Origin: Chitinophagaceae bacterium | GTDB taxonomy: Bacteria; Bacteroidota; Bacteroidia; Chitinophagales; Chitinophagaceae | NCBI GenBank assembly: GCA_025963615.1 | Contig: JAOQAL010000251.1 | Span: 1-5,246, forward strand | DNA length: 5,246 nucleotides | Direction: 5' to 3' | Shown: positions 1 to 5,018 of the stretch, piece by piece | How positions within the stretch are numbered: position 1 is the stretch's first letter | How the letters are laid out: every line of letters begins with the position of its first letter | Position numbers and translations under genes: made by a program | The notes under the pieces: model-generated | What the model was told of the DNA's origin: nothing | Seen by the model: the letters and a program-made list of their open reading frames with translations, nothing else | Database searches by the model: none

Positions 1-68
1 TTTCTTTCTTACCTGAAGATTTATTATTGTACAGGACCCGGTTATTTCCCGGATGGACCAGCCTTTTT

Positions 69-788
69 TTACCAACCACTCGCCAGCACATCGGCAAGGT
101 GCAAGGTTTTAAGCTTGTAACCTTTATTATTTATATATCCCTGCAAATGCATCAGGCAGGACAGATCGGTGGATATAAGATAGTCCGCACCGGTAGCCAG
201 GGCATTGTCCACTTTCTGCTCTCCCATGGCAATGGAGATGGCTTCAAATTTTACAGCGAAGGTGCCGCCAAAACCACAACAGGTTTCTACATCATTCAGT
301 TCGGTCAATTCAAGCCCTTTTACATTGGCTAATAATTTTCTAGGCTCTGTTTTTATTTTACATTCACGCAACCCTGCGCAGGAATCATGATAGGTTGCTT
401 TGCCCGGCAGGATAGCACCTACATTCTGTACCTGCAGTACATGCACCATAAATTCAGAAAATTCATATATCCGTTTGCCTAGCCCTTTTACATCGTTATG
501 GACGGATGAGTTATCAAAAAGTTTTGAATAATAATTGCGTACAAAGCCCGTACAACTTGCACTGGGACTTACAATATAATCATCACCTTTAAAATCATTG
601 ATAAATTTCGAACACACATCTTTGGCTTCGCCCCAAAAACCTGCGTTGAAGGCCGGTTGGCCGCAACAGGTTTGATTCGTATTGTACTTTACTGTGCAAC
701 CCGCCTTCTCCAGCACTTTTATCATATTAAAGGCGGTGTCAGGATAAAGCTGATCAACAAAACATGGAATAAAAAGTTGTACGTTCAT
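69..788 (-). CDS. lutA: LutA/YkgE-type (Fe-S)-binding protein, lactate oxidation subunit
   Basis: The 239-residue product is complete and matches the usual LutA/YkgE length of about 238-239. It carries two copies of the cysteine-rich CCG domain. In the first, C9, C41-C42-G43 (in TCCGQPAFNAG) and C79 are visible; in the second, HDSC137, C170-C171-G172 (in CCGFGGTFAVK) and C211. In this family such cysteines bind iron-sulfur clusters. With LutB and LutC, LutA forms a cytoplasmic complex that oxidises L-lactate to pyruvate. There is no signal peptide or membrane segment. The ATG at 788 starts exactly at the family's N-terminus (MNVQLFIPCFVDQLYP) and has a GAGGAT ribosome site about 6 bases upstream. 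The gene lies 194 bases downstream of ribH on the same strand and probably has its own promoter. LutB and LutC are not visible; they could lie beyond the left edge. The CCG domain also occurs in glycolate oxidase and heterodisulfide reductase subunits, but this two-domain stand-alone form points to LutA. Confidence 0.9.
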   Translation of the reverse strand: MNVQLFIPCFVDQLYPDTAFNMIKVLEKAGCTVKYNTNQTCCGQPAFNAGFWGEAKDVCSKFINDFKGDDYIVSPSASCTGFVRNYYSKLFDNSSVHNDVKGLGKRIYEFSEFMVHVLQVQNVGAILPGKATYHDSCAGLRECKIKTEPRKLLANVKGLELTELNDVETCCGFGGTFAVKFEAISIAMGEQKVDNALATGADYLISTDLSCLMHLQGYINNKGYKLKTLHLADVLASGW

Positions 789-794
789 AAACCG

Positions 795-825
795 ATCCTC
801 TAAATCCCCACACAGGGTGGAGGAT
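795..825 (-). promoter_or_regulatory. lutA 5' leader with competing hairpins around the ribosome site
   Basis: Two overlapping inverted repeats sit just upstream of the lutA ATG. Hairpin A pairs 804-811 with 817-825, eight base pairs with one bulged base at 821 and a 5-base loop. Hairpin B pairs 795-800 (ATCCTC) with 820-825 (GAGGAT) perfectly. On the lutA mRNA the 795-800 arm is the GAGGAU ribosome site, so hairpin B would hide it and hairpin A would free it. Both pairings can be read directly; a regulatory role is inference, and no known riboswitch or leader-peptide class was recognised. Confidence 0.35.
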
Positions 826-841
826 TATCCACTCACCGCCC

Positions 842-849
842 CAAAGGTA
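842..849 (-). promoter_or_regulatory. candidate lutA promoter, -7 box TACCTTTG
   Basis: The minus strand reads TACCTTTG, an exact match to the Bacteroidota -7 consensus TAnnTTTG. Transcription would start near 836 and give a leader of about 48 bases. No good TTTG -33 box is present at the expected 19-21 bases upstream; only ATTT is found near 870-873. The box lies in the only long gap between two minus-strand genes, which supports separate expression of lutA from ribH. Confidence 0.45.
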
Positions 850-982
850 GTAAGTGATTTATTGTTTTTAAATGCTATAAAAGAACAGCTAAGTGGAAGC
901 TTGCAATATAATAAATGTCCAATCAGGGCACATGGGTTGGTAACGTAATCATGGAATTAAATGTCGATAAATGACTTTCGAC

Positions 983-1480
983 TTACGTTTCTTCCTGGAT
1001 GTTCAGGGGGCCGATCATCTTCAACGCTGTTATGGCCGCTTCTTCCCCTTTATGTCCATGTTTTCCACCGATCCTGTCTATTGCCTGGTCTTCATTATTT
1101 ACCGTCAAGACTCCAAAGATAGTTGGAACAGGTAACATAAGATTAAGCTGCAATACACCATCCGTGACCCCTTTGCACACATAATCAAAATGAGGCGTAT
1201 CGCCCCGTATCACGCAGCCTAATGCAATAAAGGCATCGGGCATTTTTTTCTTTGTTGCTTTTTCCCAGTAATTCTTTATCGCGAAAGGAATTTCAAAACA
1301 ACCTGGAACGGTGATGGTAATTATCTTCTTAACCTGGTTTTGCTGCAATGTTTTTCTACAGCCTTTTTCCAATTCATTTACAATGGCAGCATTCCATTCC
1401 GTTTTTACCAAAACAATAAAGGCATCCTTTGCGGGAGGAATGCCTTTATTTAATAAGTTACTATTTGCAATGTCGGCCAT
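983..1480 (-). CDS. ribH: 6,7-dimethyl-8-ribityllumazine synthase
   Basis: RibH condenses 5-amino-6-ribitylamino-uracil with 3,4-dihydroxy-2-butanone 4-phosphate to form 6,7-dimethyl-8-ribityllumazine, the penultimate step of riboflavin synthesis, in the cytoplasm. The 165-residue protein is full length and has every family block in order. These are KTEWN (26-30), VPGCFEIP (58-65), the active-site block ALGCVIRGDTPHFDYV (86-101) with catalytic H97, FGVLTVNNEDQAIDR (122-136) with phosphate-binding R136, and GHKGEEAA (142-149). Two details differ from the commonest consensus: W29 where many enzymes have Phe, and H143 where Asn is usual. The ATG at 1480 is preceded by GGGG about 7 bases upstream and lies 3 bases after the TPR gene's stop, so the two genes are probably co-translated. 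No rib genes for the other steps are in the window. Confidence 0.97.
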   Translation of the reverse strand: MADIANSNLLNKGIPPAKDAFIVLVKTEWNAAIVNELEKGCRKTLQQNQVKKIITITVPGCFEIPFAIKNYWEKATKKKMPDAFIALGCVIRGDTPHFDYVCKGVTDGVLQLNLMLPVPTIFGVLTVNNEDQAIDRIGGKHGHKGEEAAITALKMIGPLNIQEET

Positions 1481-1483
1481 AGT

Positions 1484-2173
1484 TTACCCCGCTTTATATA
1501 TTCCTAATCCTGCAAGGTATTTATCAGCTTCAAAACCTTTTTCAGAGGTTGGGTATTTTTCCTTTAATTTTTTATACAGCTTTATAGCCTCGTCCGGGTT
1601 TTTCAACACCTTATCCGCAAAGTAGGCCGCCAGGAAAAGATATTCCGGGGAGTTGATATTATCTTCTTCAAAATGACTGGCAGCTTTCCTGTAATAGTCT
1701 AATGCATCTGAGTTCTTACCCTGGTCAGCATAAGCATCGCCTAACAATTTATAAGTCCTCGCCTGAATCAGTTTGGAGCTTGTTTTGAAATCCTTCAGGT
1801 ATTTGATGGCATTGGCGTTATCACCCAATTTCAAATAACAATCGCCCGCATAAAAATGGGCAAGCTCTCCCTGTTTTGTGCCGCCGTACCTACTTATTAT
1901 TTTGAGAAAACCTGGATTCAGTCCATCTCCATTCAAGGCCAGATTTACAGAGTCGAGCCTATAATATTCTTCGGCCTTATAACTGTATTCAGTGGCTTTC
2001 GCTTCTTCTGGTTGTTTGAAGAAATAATTATAGCCAAAATAGCCGCCTGCCAGCAGGATAACAGCTAACGAACCTATTAAAAGGGGCTTGTTATATCTTG
2101 TCCAGAAATCTTTTGCTTTAGCAATCACCGCTTCATTGTGATCAACTACCGGAATCTGTGTTTTGTCAGCCAT
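1484..2173 (-). CDS. membrane-anchored tetratricopeptide repeat protein
   Basis: The 229-residue protein has a short charged N-terminus (1-30), one hydrophobic segment (about 31-52, PLLIGSLAVILLAGGYFGYNY), and then a soluble TPR region. The repeat-like helices show the TPR pattern of small and aromatic residues at about 104-130 (AHFYAGDCYLKLGDNANAIKYL), 138-168 (ARTYKLLGDAYADQGKNSDALDYYRKA) and 178-208 (ending DEAIKLYKKLKEKYP). This layout resembles YfgM-type inner-membrane TPR proteins, which in other bacteria take part in envelope protein quality control. That role is analogy only; no enzymatic motif is seen. The N-terminus lacks Arg-rich Sec processing features, so the segment is read as an uncleaved anchor with the TPRs in the periplasm. 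The ATG at 2173 has at best a weak AGAAG ribosome site. From recall, a TPR gene beside ribH and near recF is common in Bacteroidota, although its exact function is not established. Confidence 0.85.
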   Translation of the reverse strand: MADKTQIPVVDHNEAVIAKAKDFWTRYNKPLLIGSLAVILLAGGYFGYNYFFKQPEEAKATEYSYKAEEYYRLDSVNLALNGDGLNPGFLKIISRYGGTKQGELAHFYAGDCYLKLGDNANAIKYLKDFKTSSKLIQARTYKLLGDAYADQGKNSDALDYYRKAASHFEEDNINSPEYLFLAAYFADKVLKNPDEAIKLYKKLKEKYPTSEKGFEADKYLAGLGIYKAG

Positions 2174-2218
2174 ATGCTAAACTTCTTTTTGCAATACTAT
2201 TTATAAATGATTGAAATC

Positions 2219-3214
2219 TCAGTCAACTATGAAAGGATAATTTTTATCCATGTAAACATCCTTCAGTACTTCATCATTATCCGGCCAGGGGCTTTCTTCT
2301 GCGAATTTTACTGATTCTGCTACCGCCGCATCAACTCTTGTATTGATTGCGTTGATCTCATCTTCTTTCGCGTATTTACTGGCCGTGATTGTGCTTAAGA
2401 GCATCTGGATGGGATCTTTTCCCTTGTATTCATCTACTTCTTCTTTGGTACGGTATTTCTGTGGATCGCTTATAGAATGACCTTTATACCGGTAGGTTTT
2501 CATTTCCAGCAAGGTTGGTCCACCTTTTTCCCGGGCTCTTTTTACGGCTCTGGCTACCGCTTCATGTACGGCTTCAGCACTCATTCCATCTACTGCGTCA
2601 CCCGGCATTTCGTAGGCATCTGCCAATTTATAAATATCGACTACGTTGGAAGTACGCTCGATGGAAGTACCCATTGCGTAATTGTTGTTCTCACAGATAA
2701 AAATAACAGGCAGCTTCCAGAGCATGGCCAGGTTAAATGTTTCATGAAGTATACCCTGACGGGCAGCCCCGTCTCCAAAAAAGGATAGAACTACATTGTC
2801 GGTTCCTTTGTATTGTTCTGCAAATGCCAAACCGGCACCGGTGCCAATCTGCGCACCTACAATGCCATGTCCCCCAAAGAAGTTGACGTCTTTACCAAAG
2901 AAGTGCATACTGCCGCCTTTGCCCTTGGCACAGCCGGTAGCTTTCCCATACAATTCGGCCATACAGCTGTTTACGTCCACGCCTTTGGCAATAGCTAAGC
3001 CATGATCACGGTAGCCCGTAATGAAGGAATCGCCGGGTTTAGTCGCACTCATGCAGCCAGCTGCAATAGCTTCCTGGCCTATATAGGCATGAAAGAACCC
3101 ACGGATTTTACCCTCCATTTTATATTTTTCTTCAGCCATTAACTCGAACTGGCGAATCAATTGCATCAGTTCGTACCAGTACAGATATGTTTCTTTAGAA
3201 AATTTTGCAGCCAC
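2219..3214 (-). CDS. pdhA: pyruvate dehydrogenase E1 component, alpha subunit
   Basis: This is the thiamine-diphosphate-binding alpha subunit of an alpha2beta2 E1, which decarboxylates pyruvate and passes the acetyl group to lipoyl-E2. At 331 residues it is full length for the bacterial PdhA family. Visible motifs are RQFE (21-24), GFFHAYIGQEA (39-49), YRDHG (68-72), GKGGSMH (98-104) and GGHGIVGAQ (114-122). The ThDP/Mg motif runs from GDGAARQG (147-154) to ENNNYAMGTS (175-184), and the loop YRYKGHSISDPQKYR (241-255) corresponds to the phosphorylation-loop region. GHGIVGAQ and YRYKGHS distinguish PDH-type from branched-chain E1 fairly well. The start is GTG at 3214. An in-frame TAA only 9 bases upstream excludes a longer form, and the next Met (residue 17) would cut conserved sequence. 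There is no Shine-Dalgarno site; the leader is A-rich. The beta subunit gene is absent, so it must be elsewhere. pdhA is the first gene of the pdhA-TPR-ribH series. Confidence 0.97.
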   Translation of the reverse strand: MAAKFSKETYLYWYELMQLIRQFELMAEEKYKMEGKIRGFFHAYIGQEAIAAGCMSATKPGDSFITGYRDHGLAIAKGVDVNSCMAELYGKATGCAKGKGGSMHFFGKDVNFFGGHGIVGAQIGTGAGLAFAEQYKGTDNVVLSFFGDGAARQGILHETFNLAMLWKLPVIFICENNNYAMGTSIERTSNVVDIYKLADAYEMPGDAVDGMSAEAVHEAVARAVKRAREKGGPTLLEMKTYRYKGHSISDPQKYRTKEEVDEYKGKDPIQMLLSTITASKYAKEDEINAINTRVDAAVAESVKFAEESPWPDNDEVLKDVYMDKNYPFIVD

Positions 3215-3234
3215 AGGCTTTTAATTTGAGTCCG

Positions 3235-3242
3235 CAAAAATA
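3235..3242 (-). promoter_or_regulatory. candidate pdhA promoter, -7 box TATTTTTG
   Basis: The minus strand reads TATTTTTG, an exact TAnnTTTG match, about 20 bases before the pdhA GTG codon. Transcription would start near 3229 with a leader of about 15 bases. No clear -33 TTTG box is visible upstream, where poly-purine/T-rich sequence and then the repeat element begin. It would drive pdhA and probably the TPR gene and ribH. Confidence 0.4.
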
Positions 3243-3264
3243 AGGGAAACAGGGGGATTTTTTG

Positions 3265-3445
3265 TTAGATATTAAGCTGGATGCTGGATGCGGGATACGG
3301 GATGCTAGATGCTGGATACGGGATGCTGGATGCGAGAGGAGGGATACTAACCTCAGGATCTAGTATCTAGCATCCAGTATCTAAGACTAGCATCCAGTAT
3401 CTAAGACTAGCGTCCAGTATCTAAGATATTGTATCCAATATCTAA
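3265..3445. repeat. long imperfect inverted repeat built of 7-bp units (potential hairpin or cruciform)
   Basis: The two halves are reverse complements over four aligned blocks read base by base: 3265-3273 with 3437-3445 (9 of 9), 3278-3291 with 3410-3423 (14 of 14 counting three G-T pairs), 3293-3308 with 3387-3402 (15 of 16), and 3313-3333 with 3363-3383 (20 of 21). That gives about 58 pairs separated by small internal loops. The unpaired centre (3334-3362) has a further GAGG/CCTC pair (3336-3339 with 3351-3354). Most non-Watson-Crick positions are G-T on the plus strand, so RNA read towards recF would fold better than RNA of the opposite strand. It carries no ORF, no transposase ends and no obvious target-site duplication. 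Confidence 0.85.
3276..3331 (+). repeat. tandem heptamer array, left arm (GCTGGAT-type units)
   Basis: Eight uninterrupted 7-bp units lie end to end. GCTGGAT occurs four times (3276, 3283, 3311, 3325), ACGGGAT twice (3297, 3318), GCGGGAT once (3290) and GCTAGAT once (3304). Consensus is RCKRGAT. Degraded units continue to about 3345 (GAGGGAT at 3339). The strand is purine-rich. The unit is not a multiple of three and lies outside any gene. It resembles, in length only, the short heptameric repeats known from cyanobacterial intergenic DNA. Confidence 0.9.
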
Positions 3446-3454
3446 GATCTTATC
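3360..3454 (-). repeat. right arm: reverse-orientation heptamers expanded as 20-bp tandem copies
   Basis: On the minus strand the same heptamer family appears (ACTGGAT, GCTAGAT, ACTAGAT). On the plus strand the arm is organised as 20-bp direct copies of CTAGCATCCAGTATCTAAGA. Copies at 3367-3386 and 3387-3406 are identical, 3407-3426 differs by one base (A to G), and 3427-3447 is a diverged 21-bp copy. Traces of a further copy run to about 3454, only 12 bases before the recF ATG. Each 20-bp unit equals three heptamers minus one base. Identical neighbours suggest recent slippage or unequal exchange. Confidence 0.88.
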
Positions 3455-3457
3455 TTG
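3429..3457 (+). promoter_or_regulatory. candidate recF promoter inside the last repeat copy
   Basis: TTG (3429-3431) is separated by 19 bases from TATCTTG (3451-3457). This resembles the Bacteroidota -33 TTG / -7 TAnnTTTG arrangement, although the -7 box lacks one T. Transcription would begin around 3463, almost at the recF ATG (3467), giving a near-leaderless message. All upstream sequence is repeat, so any recF promoter must either use repeat DNA or lie on the pdhA side of it. Confidence 0.28.
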
Positions 3458-3466
3458 CAGTTCGCT

Positions 3467-4549
3467 ATGTTACAGGTTCAATCGATATCACTTGTTCAGT
3501 TTAAAAACTACCAGAACCGATCTTTTGGGTTTGACGACCGTATTGTATGTATTTGCGGCAAAAACGGGGTTGGGAAAACCAACCTGCTGGATGCGCTGTA
3601 TTATTTGTGTTTTACGAAAAGTTATTTTACCCGTTCGGACGCTATGAGTGTGAAACATGAGCAGGGCGGATTCAGGCTGGATGGACAATTTATTTTGAAT
3701 GACAAGAATGAAAAAGTAACCTGCATTTTGCGGGAAACCGGTAAAAAAGAGTTTACCGTGAATGATGAATTATATGATAAATTCTCAAAGCACATTGGCC
3801 GATATCCCTGTGTCATTATTGCCCCGGATGATATACAGATAATTACCGACGGCAGTGAAGAGCGAAGAAAGTTTGTTGACACGTTATTATCACAGGTTGA
3901 TGCCATGTATCTTCAGCAACTTATTGTGTATAATAAAGTGTTACAGCAGCGCAATTCACTACTGAAATCATTTGCTGAAACCGGCAACAAAAATTTTGCC
4001 TTGCTGGATGTGCTGGACGATCAATTAATTAAACCAGGCTCCTTTATTTTTGGCAGGAGGAAAGAATTTCTTGTTTCCTTTTTGCCTATTGTGAAAAAGT
4101 TGTACAACGATATAGCCCGCCAGTATGAAAATGTAAATTTATTTTATGATAGCGAATTGCTGCAGGTTTCTTTTGCGGAATTGCTGAAACTAAGCCGCAA
4201 CAGGGATTGTGCCGTACAACGCACCAGTTCGGGTATTCACCGGGATGATCTTGAATTCAAGCTCGGCGACGAATTATTTAAAAATATAGCTTCACAGGGT
4301 CAGCGGAAAAGTCTTTTGTTTGCCTTGAAACTGGCGGAAATGGAAGTGTTGAAAAAAGAAAAGAATTTCCCTCCCCTCCTGCTGTTGGATGATGTGTTTG
4401 AAAAGCTGGATGAAGACCGCATCAATAATCTTTTGCAAAGAGTTTGTGTGGAAAATGAGGGACAGGTTTTTATAACAGATACCAATGAAGACCGGCTCCG
4501 GCAACATTTGAAAAATATTGAGGTGGGATTTCAATTGATCGGCTTATAA
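3467..4549 (+). CDS. recF: DNA replication and repair protein RecF
   Basis: RecF is a cytoplasmic ABC/SMC-type ATPase that, with RecO and RecR, loads RecA at single-strand gaps. The protein is 360 residues, the normal family length. Motifs in order are the N-terminal FKNY (12-15), Walker A GKNGVGKTN (31-39), APDD (119-122) followed by ERRKFVD (132-138), GIHRDDLEF (256-264), ABC signature SQGQRKS (276-282), Walker B LLLLDDVF (304-311) with the D-loop EKLDEDR (312-318), and the switch region VFITDTN (334-340). Every ATPase element is intact. The reading frame is open from a TTG at 3455, but the ATG at 3467 gives the expected RecF start (MLQVQSISLVQFKNY), so it is preferred. No Shine-Dalgarno site precedes it. 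recF is followed after 172 bases by a DUF721 gene, a neighbour seen in many bacteria, and it is not next to dnaA/dnaN here. Confidence 0.97.
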   Translation: MLQVQSISLVQFKNYQNRSFGFDDRIVCICGKNGVGKTNLLDALYYLCFTKSYFTRSDAMSVKHEQGGFRLDGQFILNDKNEKVTCILRETGKKEFTVNDELYDKFSKHIGRYPCVIIAPDDIQIITDGSEERRKFVDTLLSQVDAMYLQQLIVYNKVLQQRNSLLKSFAETGNKNFALLDVLDDQLIKPGSFIFGRRKEFLVSFLPIVKKLYNDIARQYENVNLFYDSELLQVSFAELLKLSRNRDCAVQRTSSGIHRDDLEFKLGDELFKNIASQGQRKSLLFALKLAEMEVLKKEKNFPPLLLLDDVFEKLDEDRINNLLQRVCVENEGQVFITDTNEDRLRQHLKNIEVGFQLIGL

Positions 4550-4668
4550 AAGTCAGCACGTTAAACGGGTATCGCGCTATCCGGAAAATTTCATGCTGTG
4601 CGCGGTAAGTGCAGGTTACAAATTGTTTTTTTACACCTCCCTGAAAACGGTAGATCAACCATCATGTC

Positions 4669-4691
4669 TTTCTGAATCAGAAAACTTTTTT
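4669..4691 (+). terminator. possible weak terminator between recF and DUF721 gene
   Basis: TTTCTGAATCAGAAA (4669-4683) is a perfect palindrome around one central base, giving a 6-bp stem with a 3-base loop. Two bases later come six T (4686-4691). The stem is AT-rich and short, so termination would be inefficient, and the site could equally be chance. It lies about 120 bases after recF and 31 bases before the next start codon. Confidence 0.22.
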
Positions 4692-4721
4692 CCTTTTATT
4701 CCCTTCAATTACCTTTACAGC

Positions 4722-5003
4722 ATGGGTGAATTTTCTATGAGTGATGCCATTCAAAAATTCCTGGACAAGAGCCGGATCAAAGGTTCTATACAAGCCTTGC
4801 AAATTGAAGATGTATGGGAAGAAATTATGGGCAAAACGGTTGCCCGGTATACAGATAAACTACAGATCCTCGGCGACAAACTGATTATCACAACTCATGT
4901 AGCTCCCTTAAAGCATGAACTGATGTACCAGAAAGAGAAAATAAAACTTCGTGTGAATGAGGCGCTGGGAAAAAACACAATCAAAGATGTCGTGGTGCAA
5001 TAA
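4722..5003 (+). CDS. DUF721 (DciA-like) small protein
   Basis: The preferred product is 93 residues. It shows the DUF721 pattern: SMSDAIQKFLDKSRIK (5-20), a conserved Trp in VWEEIMG (31-37), the AxYT segment (41-44), GDKLIITTHVAPLKHEL (51-67), then YQKEKIKLRVNEALG (69-83) and a C-terminal strand IKDVVV (87-92). The family includes DciA, an ancestral loader of the replicative helicase DnaB. Whether this short Bacteroidota form loads helicase is inference. The frame is open back to 4593, but that extension (43 residues, low complexity, no family similarity) is unlikely to be translated. ATG 4722 gives MGEFSMSDAI, the N-terminus I expect for the phylum; ATG 4737 would give 88 residues. It lies 172 bases behind recF, probably functionally linked to it in replication or repair. 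It converges with the CBS gene, 15 bases apart. Confidence 0.88.
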   Translation: MGEFSMSDAIQKFLDKSRIKGSIQALQIEDVWEEIMGKTVARYTDKLQILGDKLIITTHVAPLKHELMYQKEKIKLRVNEALGKNTIKDVVVQ

Positions 5004-5018
5004 TTTTTTCAGGACCCT

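Noticed and set aside
33..58. CCGG-containing inverted repeat downstream of lutA as a terminator
   Set aside because: The stem is 6 bp including a wobble and is not followed by a T run; CCGG is itself a palindrome, so such pairing is expected by chance.
919..940. CCAATC/GGTTGG hairpin between ribH and lutA
   Set aside because: It is six pairs with a wobble that becomes a mismatch on the transcribed minus strand; nothing links it to either gene.
963..982. GTCGA/TCGAC inverted repeat directly after the ribH stop as a terminator
   Set aside because: The stem is only 5 bp with a 10-base loop and there is no U run after it on the minus strand.
3265..3454. CRISPR array or insertion sequence in the repeat region
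   Set aside because: The 20-bp copies are adjacent with no spacers, there is no cas gene, no transposase ORF and no visible target-site duplication.
3455..3466. TTG at 3455 as the recF start
   Set aside because: It adds only MQFA, which is not part of the RecF N-terminus, and lies inside the candidate -7 box; ATG 3467 is better.
4710..4717. TACCTTTA as a -7 box for the DUF721 gene
   Set aside because: The last base differs from TAnnTTTG, no TTTG lies 19-21 bases upstream, and transcription would start at the start codon itself.
4593..4721. N-terminal extension of the DUF721 protein to the upstream ATG at 4593
   Set aside because: The 43 extra residues show no family similarity, the DUF721 N-terminus starts cleanly at MGEFSMSDAI, and the extension crosses the palindrome/T-run spacer.
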